From NCBI RefSeq assembly GCF_015354575.1, contig NZ_JACAFQ010000001.1:124001-188000 (forward strand): a DNA stretch of 64,000 nucleotides, in the 5' to 3' direction. Each line of letters opens with the position of its first letter. Position 1 is the first letter of the stretch. Of this stretch, positions 54,484-63,862 are shown in pieces. Below the pieces are notes generated by a model that was not told the origin of the DNA, made no database searches, and was given only the letters and a program-made list of their open reading frames with translations. Both the position numbers and the translations under genes were made by a program. This DNA comes from Pseudomonas sp. UFMG81. GTDB taxonomy: Bacteria; Pseudomonadota; Gammaproteobacteria; Pseudomonadales; Pseudomonadaceae.

Positions 54484-57366
54484 ATGACACTTCATGCACC
54501 TTTCGTGGACGAATCCGGCAGCGATTTCGTTCGTAACCTCCTGCGCAACTTCCCGCGCCCCGACCAGTTGGCCCTGGCTGACCTGCATCAGTGGCTGGAC
54601 AGCCAGCAACCCGGCCTGAACCCCGCCGACCTCGAAGTGGTGACCCTGCACTACCGCTCCCCCGACCCGGCCGAAGCGCACCTGGGCTTCAGCGACATCG
54701 CCGTGGTCAGCCAACGCAGCGCGCTGACCCAGGCGGTACTCGACAACTGGCAGGGCGAACTTGCCACAGGCTACCTGGCCCACTTCGGCGACTGGGCCGG
54801 CTTGGCGCCCCTCGGCGCGGTACGCCTGGTCGACGCGCTGCCAACACTCGGCAATGCGTTCTACAACGGTGCCCAGTACCTGGTCTTCAATGGCCTCTAC
54901 CGACGATCCGAGCCGGCCCACTACGGCCCGGACAACCATGTCGGCATTCGCGCCGAGGACTTCCAGGCGTTCGTCTGGAATCTGGATTTCCACAGCCGCT
55001 ACAGCGCGACGCTGCGCACCTACTGGCAGAACCACCTGGAAGACCACCGCCTGGCCTGCAAGATCAACTTCATCACTGCCTGTAACCGGCAAGTCGTCGA
55101 AGGCAGCTTGAGCGAGGCAGGCCGGAGCCTGGCATGGCAGGCCGCAGGGCTCGAGCAGCGCAGCGAACATTTCGTCGCCAGCGCGCTGAATGTCTATGGG
55201 TACGCCGCTACCGACCTGCTGTGCCTGCAACGGCGCGACAGCTCGCTCACCGTGCTCTACATCCCCGGCAACTCATCGCCCCTGCACGAGTTCGCCACGG
55301 CCAAGGATATGCAGAACTGGTTTGCCAAACAGTGCAAGGATGAGCAAAAACGCGAGGCGCTGCTGCAACACTTCGCCATGGCCGACCGGCCCGACGGCCT
55401 CGACTTCAGCGGCGTGGCCACGGCGCTGGCCGGGCTGGCAGCCTACCCACGCAGTTTCGACCTGCCCGCGGACAGGCCCGGCATCACCAACAGCGGCCGC
55501 TGGAAGCCGCAGGACTATGTCAACTACAAACCTGCCAAGTACAGCCCGGCGATCAACGGCGACCTGTTCAGCGCCCTGACCCAGCGCCAGAAGCGCCGCA
55601 GCCAGGCCGACGCCGACTTCCTGATCACCAGCCGCAGTGATGTCATCAAGGCCGATTGCCGTGGCTACCTCACTTCGGCGATCAACCTGCTCAGCCCGCT
55701 GGCGCTGGTCGTGCCCGAGCTGGCGCCGGTGTTCGCCCTCGGCGGGGTGGTGCAGTTCGGCCTGGGGCTGGACCAGGTGATCAATGGCAAGACCCAGCAG
55801 CAACGCGCCGCGGGGGTCGAACTGGCATCCTTCGGCCTGCTCAACGCAGCGCCTCTGCTGCTGGAGGGCGTGAGCAAGGCGGCCAACACGTTCCACATCA
55901 AGGATGCGCATTTCCGCACGCCAAAGTGGATCAACGGACGCCTCGGCTACCCGCTCAGCCCGATCGACCCGCCCCGGCTGCCGGAGCAGGAGGTTCTGCC
56001 CGAGCCAGGGCCTGCCGAGGTGCCACCCGCCGACGACATGCCAGGTGGCAACGTTGCGCAGCAAGAGGTCGCCCCTCACTTTCGCCGTGGCCAGATCAGG
56101 GTCGAGCCGCTGGAGGGCGCCGACCCCCAAACCGCCGACACCATTAGTCGCTTCCGCAACTACCAAGGCGAGCGCGATGTACTGACAGGTCGGATGGTCG
56201 ACGGCTCTACCGACTACCTGTACTACGACCTGGATCGTGACCTGTTCCTTCGCGAGGATGACTTCGAAGACCTCATAGATCGCGCCAGCAACGAGGTGGA
56301 CGAGCGAGTCAGGCCTATCGACGAGGTCAATACCGCCATCGAGCAGCATGAGGTCGACCGCTTCGTCGCCACTGCCGACGGCCTGGAGCGGCTGCCCAAT
56401 CGCCCGCGTGCGGTTACCCAGCAGATGCGCCAGCGCACCTTGAAGGCCATGGGGATCGATGTACCGCTACCGATCGAGCTACCGGTTCAGCCCCCAGGGC
56501 TGTTGACGCCGATTCCCACGCAGTGCTCGTGCATCTGGGTGGGAGACGCCCAGATCAGTGCCGAACTGCTCGACAACCTTGCCCACAATGCCGCAGCCCT
56601 CAAGGGCACGCCGTACGAGTTCAACTTCCGCCTGTTCCTGTCCCGGGCCGACCAGACCGCGTACCTGCGCAACCTGGAAAACTTGGGCAGGATTCCCAGC
56701 CTGGACGTGCGCCCGCTGGAAGACCAGGCGTTCTACCAGACGTTCGAGCAAAGCCATTACCACGCGCAGTACCAGAAGGCGCTGCAAGGCGGTAACCCCG
56801 CCTCGGCCTGCGACATCCTCAGGTACCGCATGCTTCACCATGAGGGAGGGATCTACCTGGACATCGACGACACCCTGTTGGCCACCAGGCCTGCCGGCGA
56901 TGTCGGTATCGGCCATGCGACCCTGTCCACCACGCCCGATGGCCTGATACTGCAATCGCCGGCCAGCAACGAACTGCTCGACATGCACCTGCAGTACAAC
57001 AACAGCGCCATTGGCAGCCATGCCGGCAACCCCACCCTGGATGCGATCTCCGAGGAAATCCACGCCCGCTTCCAGCAACACCCCGACTTCTATTCGACCA
57101 GGCCCATCCGCGCCGACGATCCCCTGGGTTTCGACCGCTACTGCGCCCGTCTCAATGAGCTGACGGGGCCGCGCGTGCTGACAGAGGTCATCGAACAACG
57201 CCTGCCCACCCTGCACAAGCTGCGCCTGCTTTTCCTGTTGCGTTGCTTGCCATCATTCAACATTGATAGGTTGGCCGACATCGCGGATTACTTCCGTGAG
57301 GCGCGCATCCACCTAGCCCTGGACCGAGTGGTCAAGACCGGCTCCAGCCAGTCCTGGATCAATTGA
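54484..57366 (+). CDS. Toxin-like protein 1: dermonecrotic-toxin-type N domain + TcdA/TcdB-type glycosyltransferase
   Basis: A 960-residue protein without signal peptide. The N-terminal region (1 to about 390) resembles that of the Pseudomonas DUF6543 dermonecrotic-toxin-type proteins (motifs NFPRPDQ, VWNLDFH, CNRQVVEGSLSEAGR, LYIPGNSSPLHEF). A hydrophobic stretch follows (about 394-460, ALVVPELAPVFALGGVVQFG), then a Pro-rich linker (about 500-525). The C-terminal glycosyltransferase (about 680-930) has the nucleotide-stacking W685, D777-x2-R780 and D793-I-D795-D796 of clostridial-toxin GTs. Sugar transfer to a host protein is inferred. It starts 92 bases after the FlhB-like gene, and a weak ribosome site precedes the ATG. 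Confidence 0.85.
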   Translation: MTLHAPFVDESGSDFVRNLLRNFPRPDQLALADLHQWLDSQQPGLNPADLEVVTLHYRSPDPAEAHLGFSDIAVVSQRSALTQAVLDNWQGELATGYLAHFGDWAGLAPLGAVRLVDALPTLGNAFYNGAQYLVFNGLYRRSEPAHYGPDNHVGIRAEDFQAFVWNLDFHSRYSATLRTYWQNHLEDHRLACKINFITACNRQVVEGSLSEAGRSLAWQAAGLEQRSEHFVASALNVYGYAATDLLCLQRRDSSLTVLYIPGNSSPLHEFATAKDMQNWFAKQCKDEQKREALLQHFAMADRPDGLDFSGVATALAGLAAYPRSFDLPADRPGITNSGRWKPQDYVNYKPAKYSPAINGDLFSALTQRQKRRSQADADFLITSRSDVIKADCRGYLTSAINLLSPLALVVPELAPVFALGGVVQFGLGLDQVINGKTQQQRAAGVELASFGLLNAAPLLLEGVSKAANTFHIKDAHFRTPKWINGRLGYPLSPIDPPRLPEQEVLPEPGPAEVPPADDMPGGNVAQQEVAPHFRRGQIRVEPLEGADPQTADTISRFRNYQGERDVLTGRMVDGSTDYLYYDLDRDLFLREDDFEDLIDRASNEVDERVRPIDEVNTAIEQHEVDRFVATADGLERLPNRPRAVTQQMRQRTLKAMGIDVPLPIELPVQPPGLLTPIPTQCSCIWVGDAQISAELLDNLAHNAAALKGTPYEFNFRLFLSRADQTAYLRNLENLGRIPSLDVRPLEDQAFYQTFEQSHYHAQYQKALQGGNPASACDILRYRMLHHEGGIYLDIDDTLLATRPAGDVGIGHATLSTTPDGLILQSPASNELLDMHLQYNNSAIGSHAGNPTLDAISEEIHARFQQHPDFYSTRPIRADDPLGFDRYCARLNELTGPRVLTEVIEQRLPTLHKLRLLFLLRCLPSFNIDRLADIADYFREARIHLALDRVVKTGSSQSWIN

Positions 57367-57372
57367 TCCTTC

Positions 57373-57404
57373 GCCATGGCGGGCGCCAGGTGCCCCGCCA
57401 TGGC
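57373..57404 (+). terminator. Strong hairpin after toxin gene 1
   Basis: GCCATGGCGGG / CCCGCCATGGC, a perfect 11-base stem with a 10-base loop, 6 bases after the stop codon. No T run follows. It may reduce or terminate read-through, or stabilise the upstream mRNA. Confidence 0.65.
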
Positions 57405-57491
57405 AACTCCCTGCCGAGCGGTAGTTGGCTACCGCTCATCCTGCCCCGGCAGCGCGCAACCTCGTGCCTCCCATAAAACCGGAGGTTCCCA

Positions 57492-60344
57492 ATGAGTACC
57501 GAGATAGTTGGCCCTGCAAGCGATCAGTTCATCCGCGAACTACTAGGACGCATGCCTCGGCCCGACCACGCCGCCAATGACGCGATTCGCGCCTGGGCCA
57601 CACGCAACGGACAGGATCTAGACCCCCAGCGCACCTTGGCAGTGACCTTGCACTACACCTATGCGCAGGGGCAAGGTTGGCTGGCCAAGGTCGCCGACAG
57701 CCGCAGCATGGGGCAGGCGCTGCTGGAGAACTGGCAGCCTGAAGCCCTCTCGCTCGCGCCGGCGGCCAACCTGGCGTTCGCCGGCAGCACCGGGCTGATC
57801 GACATGCTGGGGCTGCGTCCGTGGCAGTTCAGGCACGCCCAGGCCACCTTCCCCAAAGCCTTGAGCGACAACCAGTTCCGCCTGGTCGAAGAGCTGCCCC
57901 TGGCAGGCTCCTTCGCCGACATCGACGATCACAACGTGTTCTATGGGTTGTTCAGGCAAAGTGAACCACAGCGTTACGATGCCTCCACCCTGGTACCGCT
58001 GGATGCCACGCTCTTTCAGCAGTTCATCTGGGATCTCGACTTCCATGATGTGTTCAAAGGGATGCTCGACACGTTCTGGAACCAGTCGCTGGATGACTAC
58101 GCCAGCAGCTGTCGCATCGGGTTTCTGGCGGCCTGCAACCGCCAGCGCCTGAACGGCAGCCTGAGCGACGCCGGCCGCCGGCTGGCCTGGCGTGCAGCAG
58201 GCATCGAGCAGCCCGGCCCGGCTGGCGGCCTCGCGGCCAATGGCATCGAGGCACGCATGCTCAATGTCTACGGGTACGTGGCCAGCGATATCCTCTGCCT
58301 GCGCGATCGACACAGTGGCCTGGCATTGCTGTACATACCCGGCAACGCCAACCCGATCCATGAATTCGCCAGCCACGAGCAGTTGCGCGAATGGCTGGCC
58401 AGCCAGTGCAGGGACAGTTCACTGCGTGCATCGCTGCTTGCCCATTTCAAGCTGCAGGACCTCCCTGACGGCTTGACCTACCATGGCCTGGCCGTAGCGC
58501 TGAAAGGGCTAGGGAGGTATCCGGACAACCTGCCGCCGACAGTCCTCGGGGGGGTCCCCATTACGCGCGAGCAATGGCCACCGCAGATCTACGTCAACTA
58601 CCAGGCCGACACGTACAGCCCGCATGTGGGCGACGATCCGTTCCTGGCCATGGCCCTGGCAATGCGCCAACGCAGCCTGGCAGATGCAGACTTTCTGATA
58701 ACCCGCGACAGTGACGTAGGCAAGGCTCGCTGGCGCGGCTACCTGTACCAGGTTATCAATCTGCTCGCGCCATTGACGCTGCTTGCCCCCGAGCTCATCC
58801 CGTTGCTGGCGGTCGGTGGTGCAGCGCAATTCGCGCTGGGCCTGGACCAGGCGATCAACGACAAGGCGCTGGGTGACCGGGTGGGTGGCCTGCTCCAGGC
58901 GGGGTTTGGCCTGCTCAATGCCGCGCCAGGTACATACGCACTGGGCAGCCGCGGGGCAACGCTGTTGCGCAGCCTCAGGCCTGGCTTTATCCGACCGATG
59001 CCAGTCAATGGTCGACTGGGCTATCCACTCAGCCCGATGAACGCGCCGCATTGGCCAGAGCCAGCAGTCGCCGGTTTTTTCCACTTGCCCGAGCCGATCC
59101 TCGCGTTACCCGACGCCCCTGCCGAAACCGCCGAGACGGTACTCAGGACACCGCAGTTCAACGGTCATGAAGACCGGCTGCAGGCCTGCATCGGAGATTA
59201 TTCCCGAGACTTATCCTACGACTTGCACGCGGATGCCTTCGTGCTGAACCCACCGGCGGAACAGGGCGCCGTGCGCTACATCGCCCAAAGCGGGCCTGTT
59301 CCCAGTTCGCCACTGCGAGGCTCCCCTCGTCGGCTGGTCATCGCCCAGGCACCGGACAGGATCGTTAGCATGGCGACTCGCACCAGCACTTTGCGAGCCC
59401 TGGGCGTTGACCTCGAACTGCCCGTACGGTTTGAAACAGGTGCCGATACACTTGCCAGCCCGATACCCAAGGTGATCTTCGGCGTCTGGGTCGGCGACAA
59501 GCCGATCGACGCGCCATTGCTGGCCAACATGGCAAGCAATGGGCAAAAGTTGAAGGGCAGCCTGTACAACTTTCGACTTTACCTGTCCCGTAGCAACTCC
59601 GAGGCCTTCAGCGAAAATCTGGCGGCCCTGGCCACCCATGTGCCGGACTTGGAAGTGCTTGAACTGGAAGCCCAGCCGGCCTTCCAGCGTTTCGCCCAAA
59701 GCCGCTACTTCGCACAGTACCGCGCAGCCCTGTATGGCAATGGCGGCGAAGCCTGCAACTTCTCTTCGGCCTCGGACATACTGCGCTACCGCCTGCTGCA
59801 CGAACATGGCGGCCTGTATATGGACCTGGATGACCGCTTGCTCGCCCTCGGTGAATCCGGCATGGGGGCAAGCGGTGAAGCTATCGACAGTGTCCCGCTG
59901 CAAACCACGGCTGATGGCCTGCTGCTGCACCCTCCTCTGTCGAATGAAATGCTGAACATGAACACACAGTTCAATACCAGCATGATTGGCAGCCATGCCG
60001 GCAACCCGACCCTCGACGCCATTTCCGAGCTGATGCTGGAGCGCTATACGCAAGCGCCGGATTTCTACCTGAGCAAGCCCAGCCTGGCCACTGATCGCGC
60101 GGCATTCTTCGCCTACGCCAACCAACTCAACACACTGACCGGGCCCAAGCTGCTTACCGACGTCGTCGACCAGCGCTTGCCGATGCTGCGCCTGCTGAGG
60201 CAAGTCGCCAACCTGGAGGCGCTGCCGCGGATCAACGCCGAAATGTATGTCGACTTCCCGCACTACCAGGCGCTGTGCCGGAAACTGCTACCCCTGAACC
60301 GCATTGCCAGTGTCGGTGCCAACCATTCCTGGATGCATACCTGA
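57492..60344 (+). CDS. Toxin-like protein 2: dermonecrotic-toxin-type N domain + TcdA/TcdB-type glycosyltransferase
   Basis: A 950-residue paralogue of the preceding protein. The same layout is visible: MPRPDHAANDAIRAW near the N terminus, IWDLDFHDVF, ACNRQRLNGSLSDAGRR, YIPGNANPIHEF, hydrophobic stretch (about 416-460) and a C-terminal glycosyltransferase with W666, D762-x2-R765 and D778-L-D780-D781. It has the best ribosome site of the three (GGAGG, 6 bases before the ATG). No signal peptide, protease domain or receptor-binding repeats are visible. The ORF is intact. Confidence 0.85.
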   Translation: MSTEIVGPASDQFIRELLGRMPRPDHAANDAIRAWATRNGQDLDPQRTLAVTLHYTYAQGQGWLAKVADSRSMGQALLENWQPEALSLAPAANLAFAGSTGLIDMLGLRPWQFRHAQATFPKALSDNQFRLVEELPLAGSFADIDDHNVFYGLFRQSEPQRYDASTLVPLDATLFQQFIWDLDFHDVFKGMLDTFWNQSLDDYASSCRIGFLAACNRQRLNGSLSDAGRRLAWRAAGIEQPGPAGGLAANGIEARMLNVYGYVASDILCLRDRHSGLALLYIPGNANPIHEFASHEQLREWLASQCRDSSLRASLLAHFKLQDLPDGLTYHGLAVALKGLGRYPDNLPPTVLGGVPITREQWPPQIYVNYQADTYSPHVGDDPFLAMALAMRQRSLADADFLITRDSDVGKARWRGYLYQVINLLAPLTLLAPELIPLLAVGGAAQFALGLDQAINDKALGDRVGGLLQAGFGLLNAAPGTYALGSRGATLLRSLRPGFIRPMPVNGRLGYPLSPMNAPHWPEPAVAGFFHLPEPILALPDAPAETAETVLRTPQFNGHEDRLQACIGDYSRDLSYDLHADAFVLNPPAEQGAVRYIAQSGPVPSSPLRGSPRRLVIAQAPDRIVSMATRTSTLRALGVDLELPVRFETGADTLASPIPKVIFGVWVGDKPIDAPLLANMASNGQKLKGSLYNFRLYLSRSNSEAFSENLAALATHVPDLEVLELEAQPAFQRFAQSRYFAQYRAALYGNGGEACNFSSASDILRYRLLHEHGGLYMDLDDRLLALGESGMGASGEAIDSVPLQTTADGLLLHPPLSNEMLNMNTQFNTSMIGSHAGNPTLDAISELMLERYTQAPDFYLSKPSLATDRAAFFAYANQLNTLTGPKLLTDVVDQRLPMLRLLRQVANLEALPRINAEMYVDFPHYQALCRKLLPLNRIASVGANHSWMHT

Positions 60345-60513
60345 GTCCAGGAAAACCGTCAGGGTTCGACGACATAGCTGCGGGGGAACGCGACATTACC
60401 CTGCGGCTATCTGACTGTCACACCTGACCGGGCGCTGGGTGATACATCATTAACGCTCACCTGCGGGCAGTATCACTCATCGTGGTAGCCCACTATTGCT
60501 TCGGACCACCCTG

Positions 60514-63261
60514 ATGAACGCCCCTTACGTCAATGCTACCGGCGTGCGCTACCTGCGTGAGCACCTGAAAGACTTCCCCCGCCCCGACCGCGCTGCGGCC
60601 GATGCCATTCGCAACTGGGCGCGCGAGCGCGGCCAAGCCCTGGACCCCGACCGTACCGACGTTGTAGTGCTGCACCATCAATGGCGCCACGGCACTGGTG
60701 ATGTCGGGGTGGTCGCGCAGCAGATGACCCTCACCCAGGCCGTGCTGGCCAACTGGCAAGGCGAGTCGGCCAGCAACCTGCTCGGCGCCGCCTTCGGCGA
60801 GCCCTGGGCCGGCAGCTTCCCGGACAGCCAGCGCATCACCCTGGTCGAGCGCCTCGAGCCGCCGGGCCCACTGCAGAGCGGTACCGGCTATAGCGTCTAC
60901 AACGGCCTGTTCCGCCAGACCCACCCCGCCGAGTACAGTGCCCGCACCCACGTGCAACTGGCCGCCGAAGATTTCCAACGCTTCATCTGGGACCTCGACT
61001 TCCACAGTGCCTACCGCACCATGCTGGACACCTACTGGCGCACCGGCGAGGCCAGCCACCGTCTGGCGGCCAGGATCGCCTTCATCACCGCCTGCAACCG
61101 CCAAGTCGCCGAAGGCAGCCTGAGCGACGATGCACGCCGGCTAGCCTGGCGCGCGGCGGGCCTGGAAAGCTCGCCTCGCCCCTTGCACAGGCGTTTTCTG
61201 AACATCTATGGATACGTAGCCACCGACCTGCTGCAGATCAGCGACCCAGGCACTGGGCAAACCCTGCTGTACATCCCCGGCAACACCTCACCGCTGCACG
61301 CCTTCAGCGATCAGGCCAGCCTGCAGGACTGGGTTGCCCAACAGTGCCGCAACCTGGACACCCGGGCCGCCCTGCAACGGCATTTCGCCCTCGCCGACCT
61401 GCCCGACGGCCTGGACTTCAGCGGCCTGAGCACCGCATTGGACGGCCTTGCCGTGTACCCTCGCGCCAACGACCTGCCCAGCAACCGCCCAGGCTTCACC
61501 AACGAAGGGGTTTGGCACCCGCACACCTTTATCAACTACAAAACCGCCACGTACAGCCCGTTGCTCGAAGGCGACCTGTTCCAGGCCCTGACTCGACAGC
61601 AGCGCACGCGCAGCTACGCAGATGCCGACTACCGCATCACCAGTGACGGTGAGGTAACCAAGGCGCGCTGGCGCGGCTACCTGAATTCGGCGATCAACCT
61701 GCTCGCCCCCCTGGCCATCGTGGTACCGGAGCTGGCGCCGATCTTCGCCCTGGGTGGCGTTGCCCAGTTCGGCCTGGGGCTTGATCAGGCCATCAATGCT
61801 CACGGCCAGCAGGCGCAGGCCGAAGGCGTGGGCACGGCCACGTTCGGCGTGCTCAACGCCCTGCCGCTGGCGCAGGCCGGCGTATCCAAAGGCGCGGGGC
61901 TGTTCCGGATCAAGGCCGACGGTTTCGTCGTGCCCCAGGAGGTCAACGGCAGGCTGGGCTATCCGCTGAGCCCGGTCTCGCCACCGCATCTTCCCTTCGA
62001 AGAGGTTGCGCCCTACTTCCACATCCCCGACGCCATCCCGGCGCTGGAGGGCGCCGACGCGGCCACCTACGAAGCAATCGACCGGGTGCCGCGCTACGAC
62101 GGCACGCCTGATCTGCTGGCAGCCTCGATCGATGGGTATAACGCTGAAGTGGTCTACGACCTGGAAAACGACAGTTTCATCCTCGAGGGCGACCTGAACG
62201 AGGTCGAGCCACAACACTACGTGGCGCGCGCCGGCACCCGCGACCTGATGCCGGTCAATGTGCGCAATCGCCTGGTCAGCGATCCGATGCGCATGGCCAG
62301 CCTGCGTGCCCTGGGCGTCGACCTGCACCTGCCGGTACTGATACCGGCCACGCCGCTGGCCGGTGCGCGGGCGATACCCAAACAGTTTCTCAGCCTGTGG
62401 GTGGGGGACAAGGTGCTCGACGCACAGTTGCTGAGCAACCTGGGCAGCAATGCCGAGCGTCTGGGCGACACTGCGTACAACCTGCGCCTGTGCCTGTCCA
62501 GGGCCAATGCTGGTGTCTACAGTGAGAACCTGCGCCTGCTCCAGGTACATGCCCCGGGGGTCGAAGTGCTGCCGCTGGAAGATCAGCCCTGGTTCGCCAG
62601 CTTCCGTGACGGCCCGTATCACGCGCAATACCAGGCAGCTATAGAGGGTGGCAACTTTTCATCGGCTTCGGACGTGCTGCGCTACCCCATGCTGCACAGC
62701 GAGGGCGGGATCTACATGGATGTCGATGACACCCTGCTGGCCGAGGGGGAGCACCCTTATACGCGCAATGGCCAAGGGCTGGGCAATCCGGGCGAAGCGC
62801 TCACCCAGGTCGAGCTGCACACCACCGACGAGGGGCTGCTGCTGTTCCCGCCAATGTCCAATGAAAAGCTGGGCATGAACTGCCAGTTCAACTCCAGCCT
62901 GATCGGCAGCCACGCGGGCAACCCGACACTGCTGGCCATTTCCGAGGAGATGCGCGCACGCTACCTGGCCGAACCCGGCTTCTACGACAGCCGGCCGCAC
63001 CTGCAGGACGACCCTGAGGGCTTCTACCGCTACGCCAGCACATTGAACCGCCTGACCGGTCCAGGCTTGCTCACCGACGTGGTCGATCGGCAGTTACCTG
63101 CGTTGGGTATCCTGCGCCAGATCACCAACCTGTACCAGATGCCACGCATCAATGCCTTCCAATACGTGAATCTGGACGCTTACCGGGCGGCTTTGCGCCT
63201 GTTGCTGCCATTCAACCGCTTCATCCGCGTGGGTGGCCTGCACTCCTGGGCAAAACCCTGA
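60514..63261 (+). CDS. Toxin-like protein 3: dermonecrotic-toxin-type N domain + TcdA/TcdB-type glycosyltransferase
   Basis: A 915-residue third paralogue. Motifs: DFPRPDRAAADAIRNWA, IWDLDFHSAYRTML, ACNRQVAEGSLSDDARR, YIPGNTSPLHAF, a hydrophobic stretch (about 388-430) almost identical in wording to copy 1 (INLLAPLAIVVPELAPIFAL), and the glycosyltransferase with W629, D720-x2-R723 and D736-V-D738-D739. The ATG at 60514 was preferred; a TTG 18 bases upstream is in frame. By eye, copies 1 and 3 are closer to each other than to copy 2 in the hydrophobic region. A REP pair closes the block. Confidence 0.85.
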   Translation: MNAPYVNATGVRYLREHLKDFPRPDRAAADAIRNWARERGQALDPDRTDVVVLHHQWRHGTGDVGVVAQQMTLTQAVLANWQGESASNLLGAAFGEPWAGSFPDSQRITLVERLEPPGPLQSGTGYSVYNGLFRQTHPAEYSARTHVQLAAEDFQRFIWDLDFHSAYRTMLDTYWRTGEASHRLAARIAFITACNRQVAEGSLSDDARRLAWRAAGLESSPRPLHRRFLNIYGYVATDLLQISDPGTGQTLLYIPGNTSPLHAFSDQASLQDWVAQQCRNLDTRAALQRHFALADLPDGLDFSGLSTALDGLAVYPRANDLPSNRPGFTNEGVWHPHTFINYKTATYSPLLEGDLFQALTRQQRTRSYADADYRITSDGEVTKARWRGYLNSAINLLAPLAIVVPELAPIFALGGVAQFGLGLDQAINAHGQQAQAEGVGTATFGVLNALPLAQAGVSKGAGLFRIKADGFVVPQEVNGRLGYPLSPVSPPHLPFEEVAPYFHIPDAIPALEGADAATYEAIDRVPRYDGTPDLLAASIDGYNAEVVYDLENDSFILEGDLNEVEPQHYVARAGTRDLMPVNVRNRLVSDPMRMASLRALGVDLHLPVLIPATPLAGARAIPKQFLSLWVGDKVLDAQLLSNLGSNAERLGDTAYNLRLCLSRANAGVYSENLRLLQVHAPGVEVLPLEDQPWFASFRDGPYHAQYQAAIEGGNFSSASDVLRYPMLHSEGGIYMDVDDTLLAEGEHPYTRNGQGLGNPGEALTQVELHTTDEGLLLFPPMSNEKLGMNCQFNSSLIGSHAGNPTLLAISEEMRARYLAEPGFYDSRPHLQDDPEGFYRYASTLNRLTGPGLLTDVVDRQLPALGILRQITNLYQMPRINAFQYVNLDAYRAALRLLLPFNRFIRVGGLHSWAKP

Positions 63262-63289
63262 ATCGCAGGCAGTAGAAAGGTGACCAGTG

Positions 63290-63416
63290 GGGCTGCTACG
63301 CAGCCCTTCGCGGCACAAGGCCGCTCCTACACCGACCGTGCAAGCCATCAATTACGGGGCTCACATGGGTACTGTAGGAGCGGCCTTGTGTCGCGAAAAG
63401 GCCGCAATGCGGCCCC
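63290..63416. repeat. REP pair (inverted) after toxin gene 3
   Basis: Inverted units around CCTTCGCGGCACAAGGCCGC and GCGGCCTTGTGTCGCGAAAA, with about 55 bases between them, separating the convergent toxin gene and DUF2802 gene. Confidence 0.88.
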
Positions 63417-63465
63417 GGCGATCTTGAGTGAACAGCATTGAGCCTGCGGTCGACGCTGGCTTTCA

Positions 63466-63861
63466 TCACTCGCCGCGATGCAGCTTGCTCATCAACTCGG
63501 CCTCGGCCTGGGTCAGGCCACAGGTTTGCGTGAGCTCCTCGACACTGGCGCCCATCCCCACCAGCTTGGCCGCCTGGGTGAAGGTCACGCTGTTGGGGTC
63601 GCGCTGCTCCAGTTGCTGGACTTTCTCCGGCAATGGCGCCACCACCGCGCGCAGTTCGTGAATCGCCTCGCCCATGCGCACGGTGCCGTTCTGGTAGTCG
63701 TCCAGGCGCTTGGCCAGGTCCTTGATGCGCTGGTCACGCAGCGCGTCGCCCTGGGCCTGCTGGGCGGCCAGCTCGCGCTGGCGCTTGCTGTAGTTGAGGA
63801 AGAACCACAGGCTCAGCGCCCACAGCAGCGCGAGGAAGATGACTGCAACCTCGAAAATCAA
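63466..63861 (-). CDS. DUF2802 domain-containing protein
   Basis: A 131-residue protein with an N-terminal membrane helix (about 4-22), a coiled-coil middle (about 25-85) and a C-terminal helix-turn-helix-like segment (VEELTQTCGLTQAEAELMSK), the DUF2802 type found at the end of Pseudomonas chemotaxis/flagellar operons next to cheW. The start is TTG at 63861, one base after the cheW stop, with GGAG a little upstream. Function unknown. Confidence 0.85.
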   Translation of the reverse strand: MIFEVAVIFLALLWALSLWFFLNYSKRQRELAAQQAQGDALRDQRIKDLAKRLDDYQNGTVRMGEAIHELRAVVAPLPEKVQQLEQRDPNSVTFTQAAKLVGMGASVEELTQTCGLTQAEAELMSKLHRGE

Positions 63862-63862
63862 C

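Noticed and set aside
54484..63261. Recent horizontal acquisition of the toxin block by a mobile element
   Set aside because: No integrase, transposase, tRNA or direct repeats flank the block, and its base composition looks like its neighbours by eye; older transfer cannot be excluded without computation.
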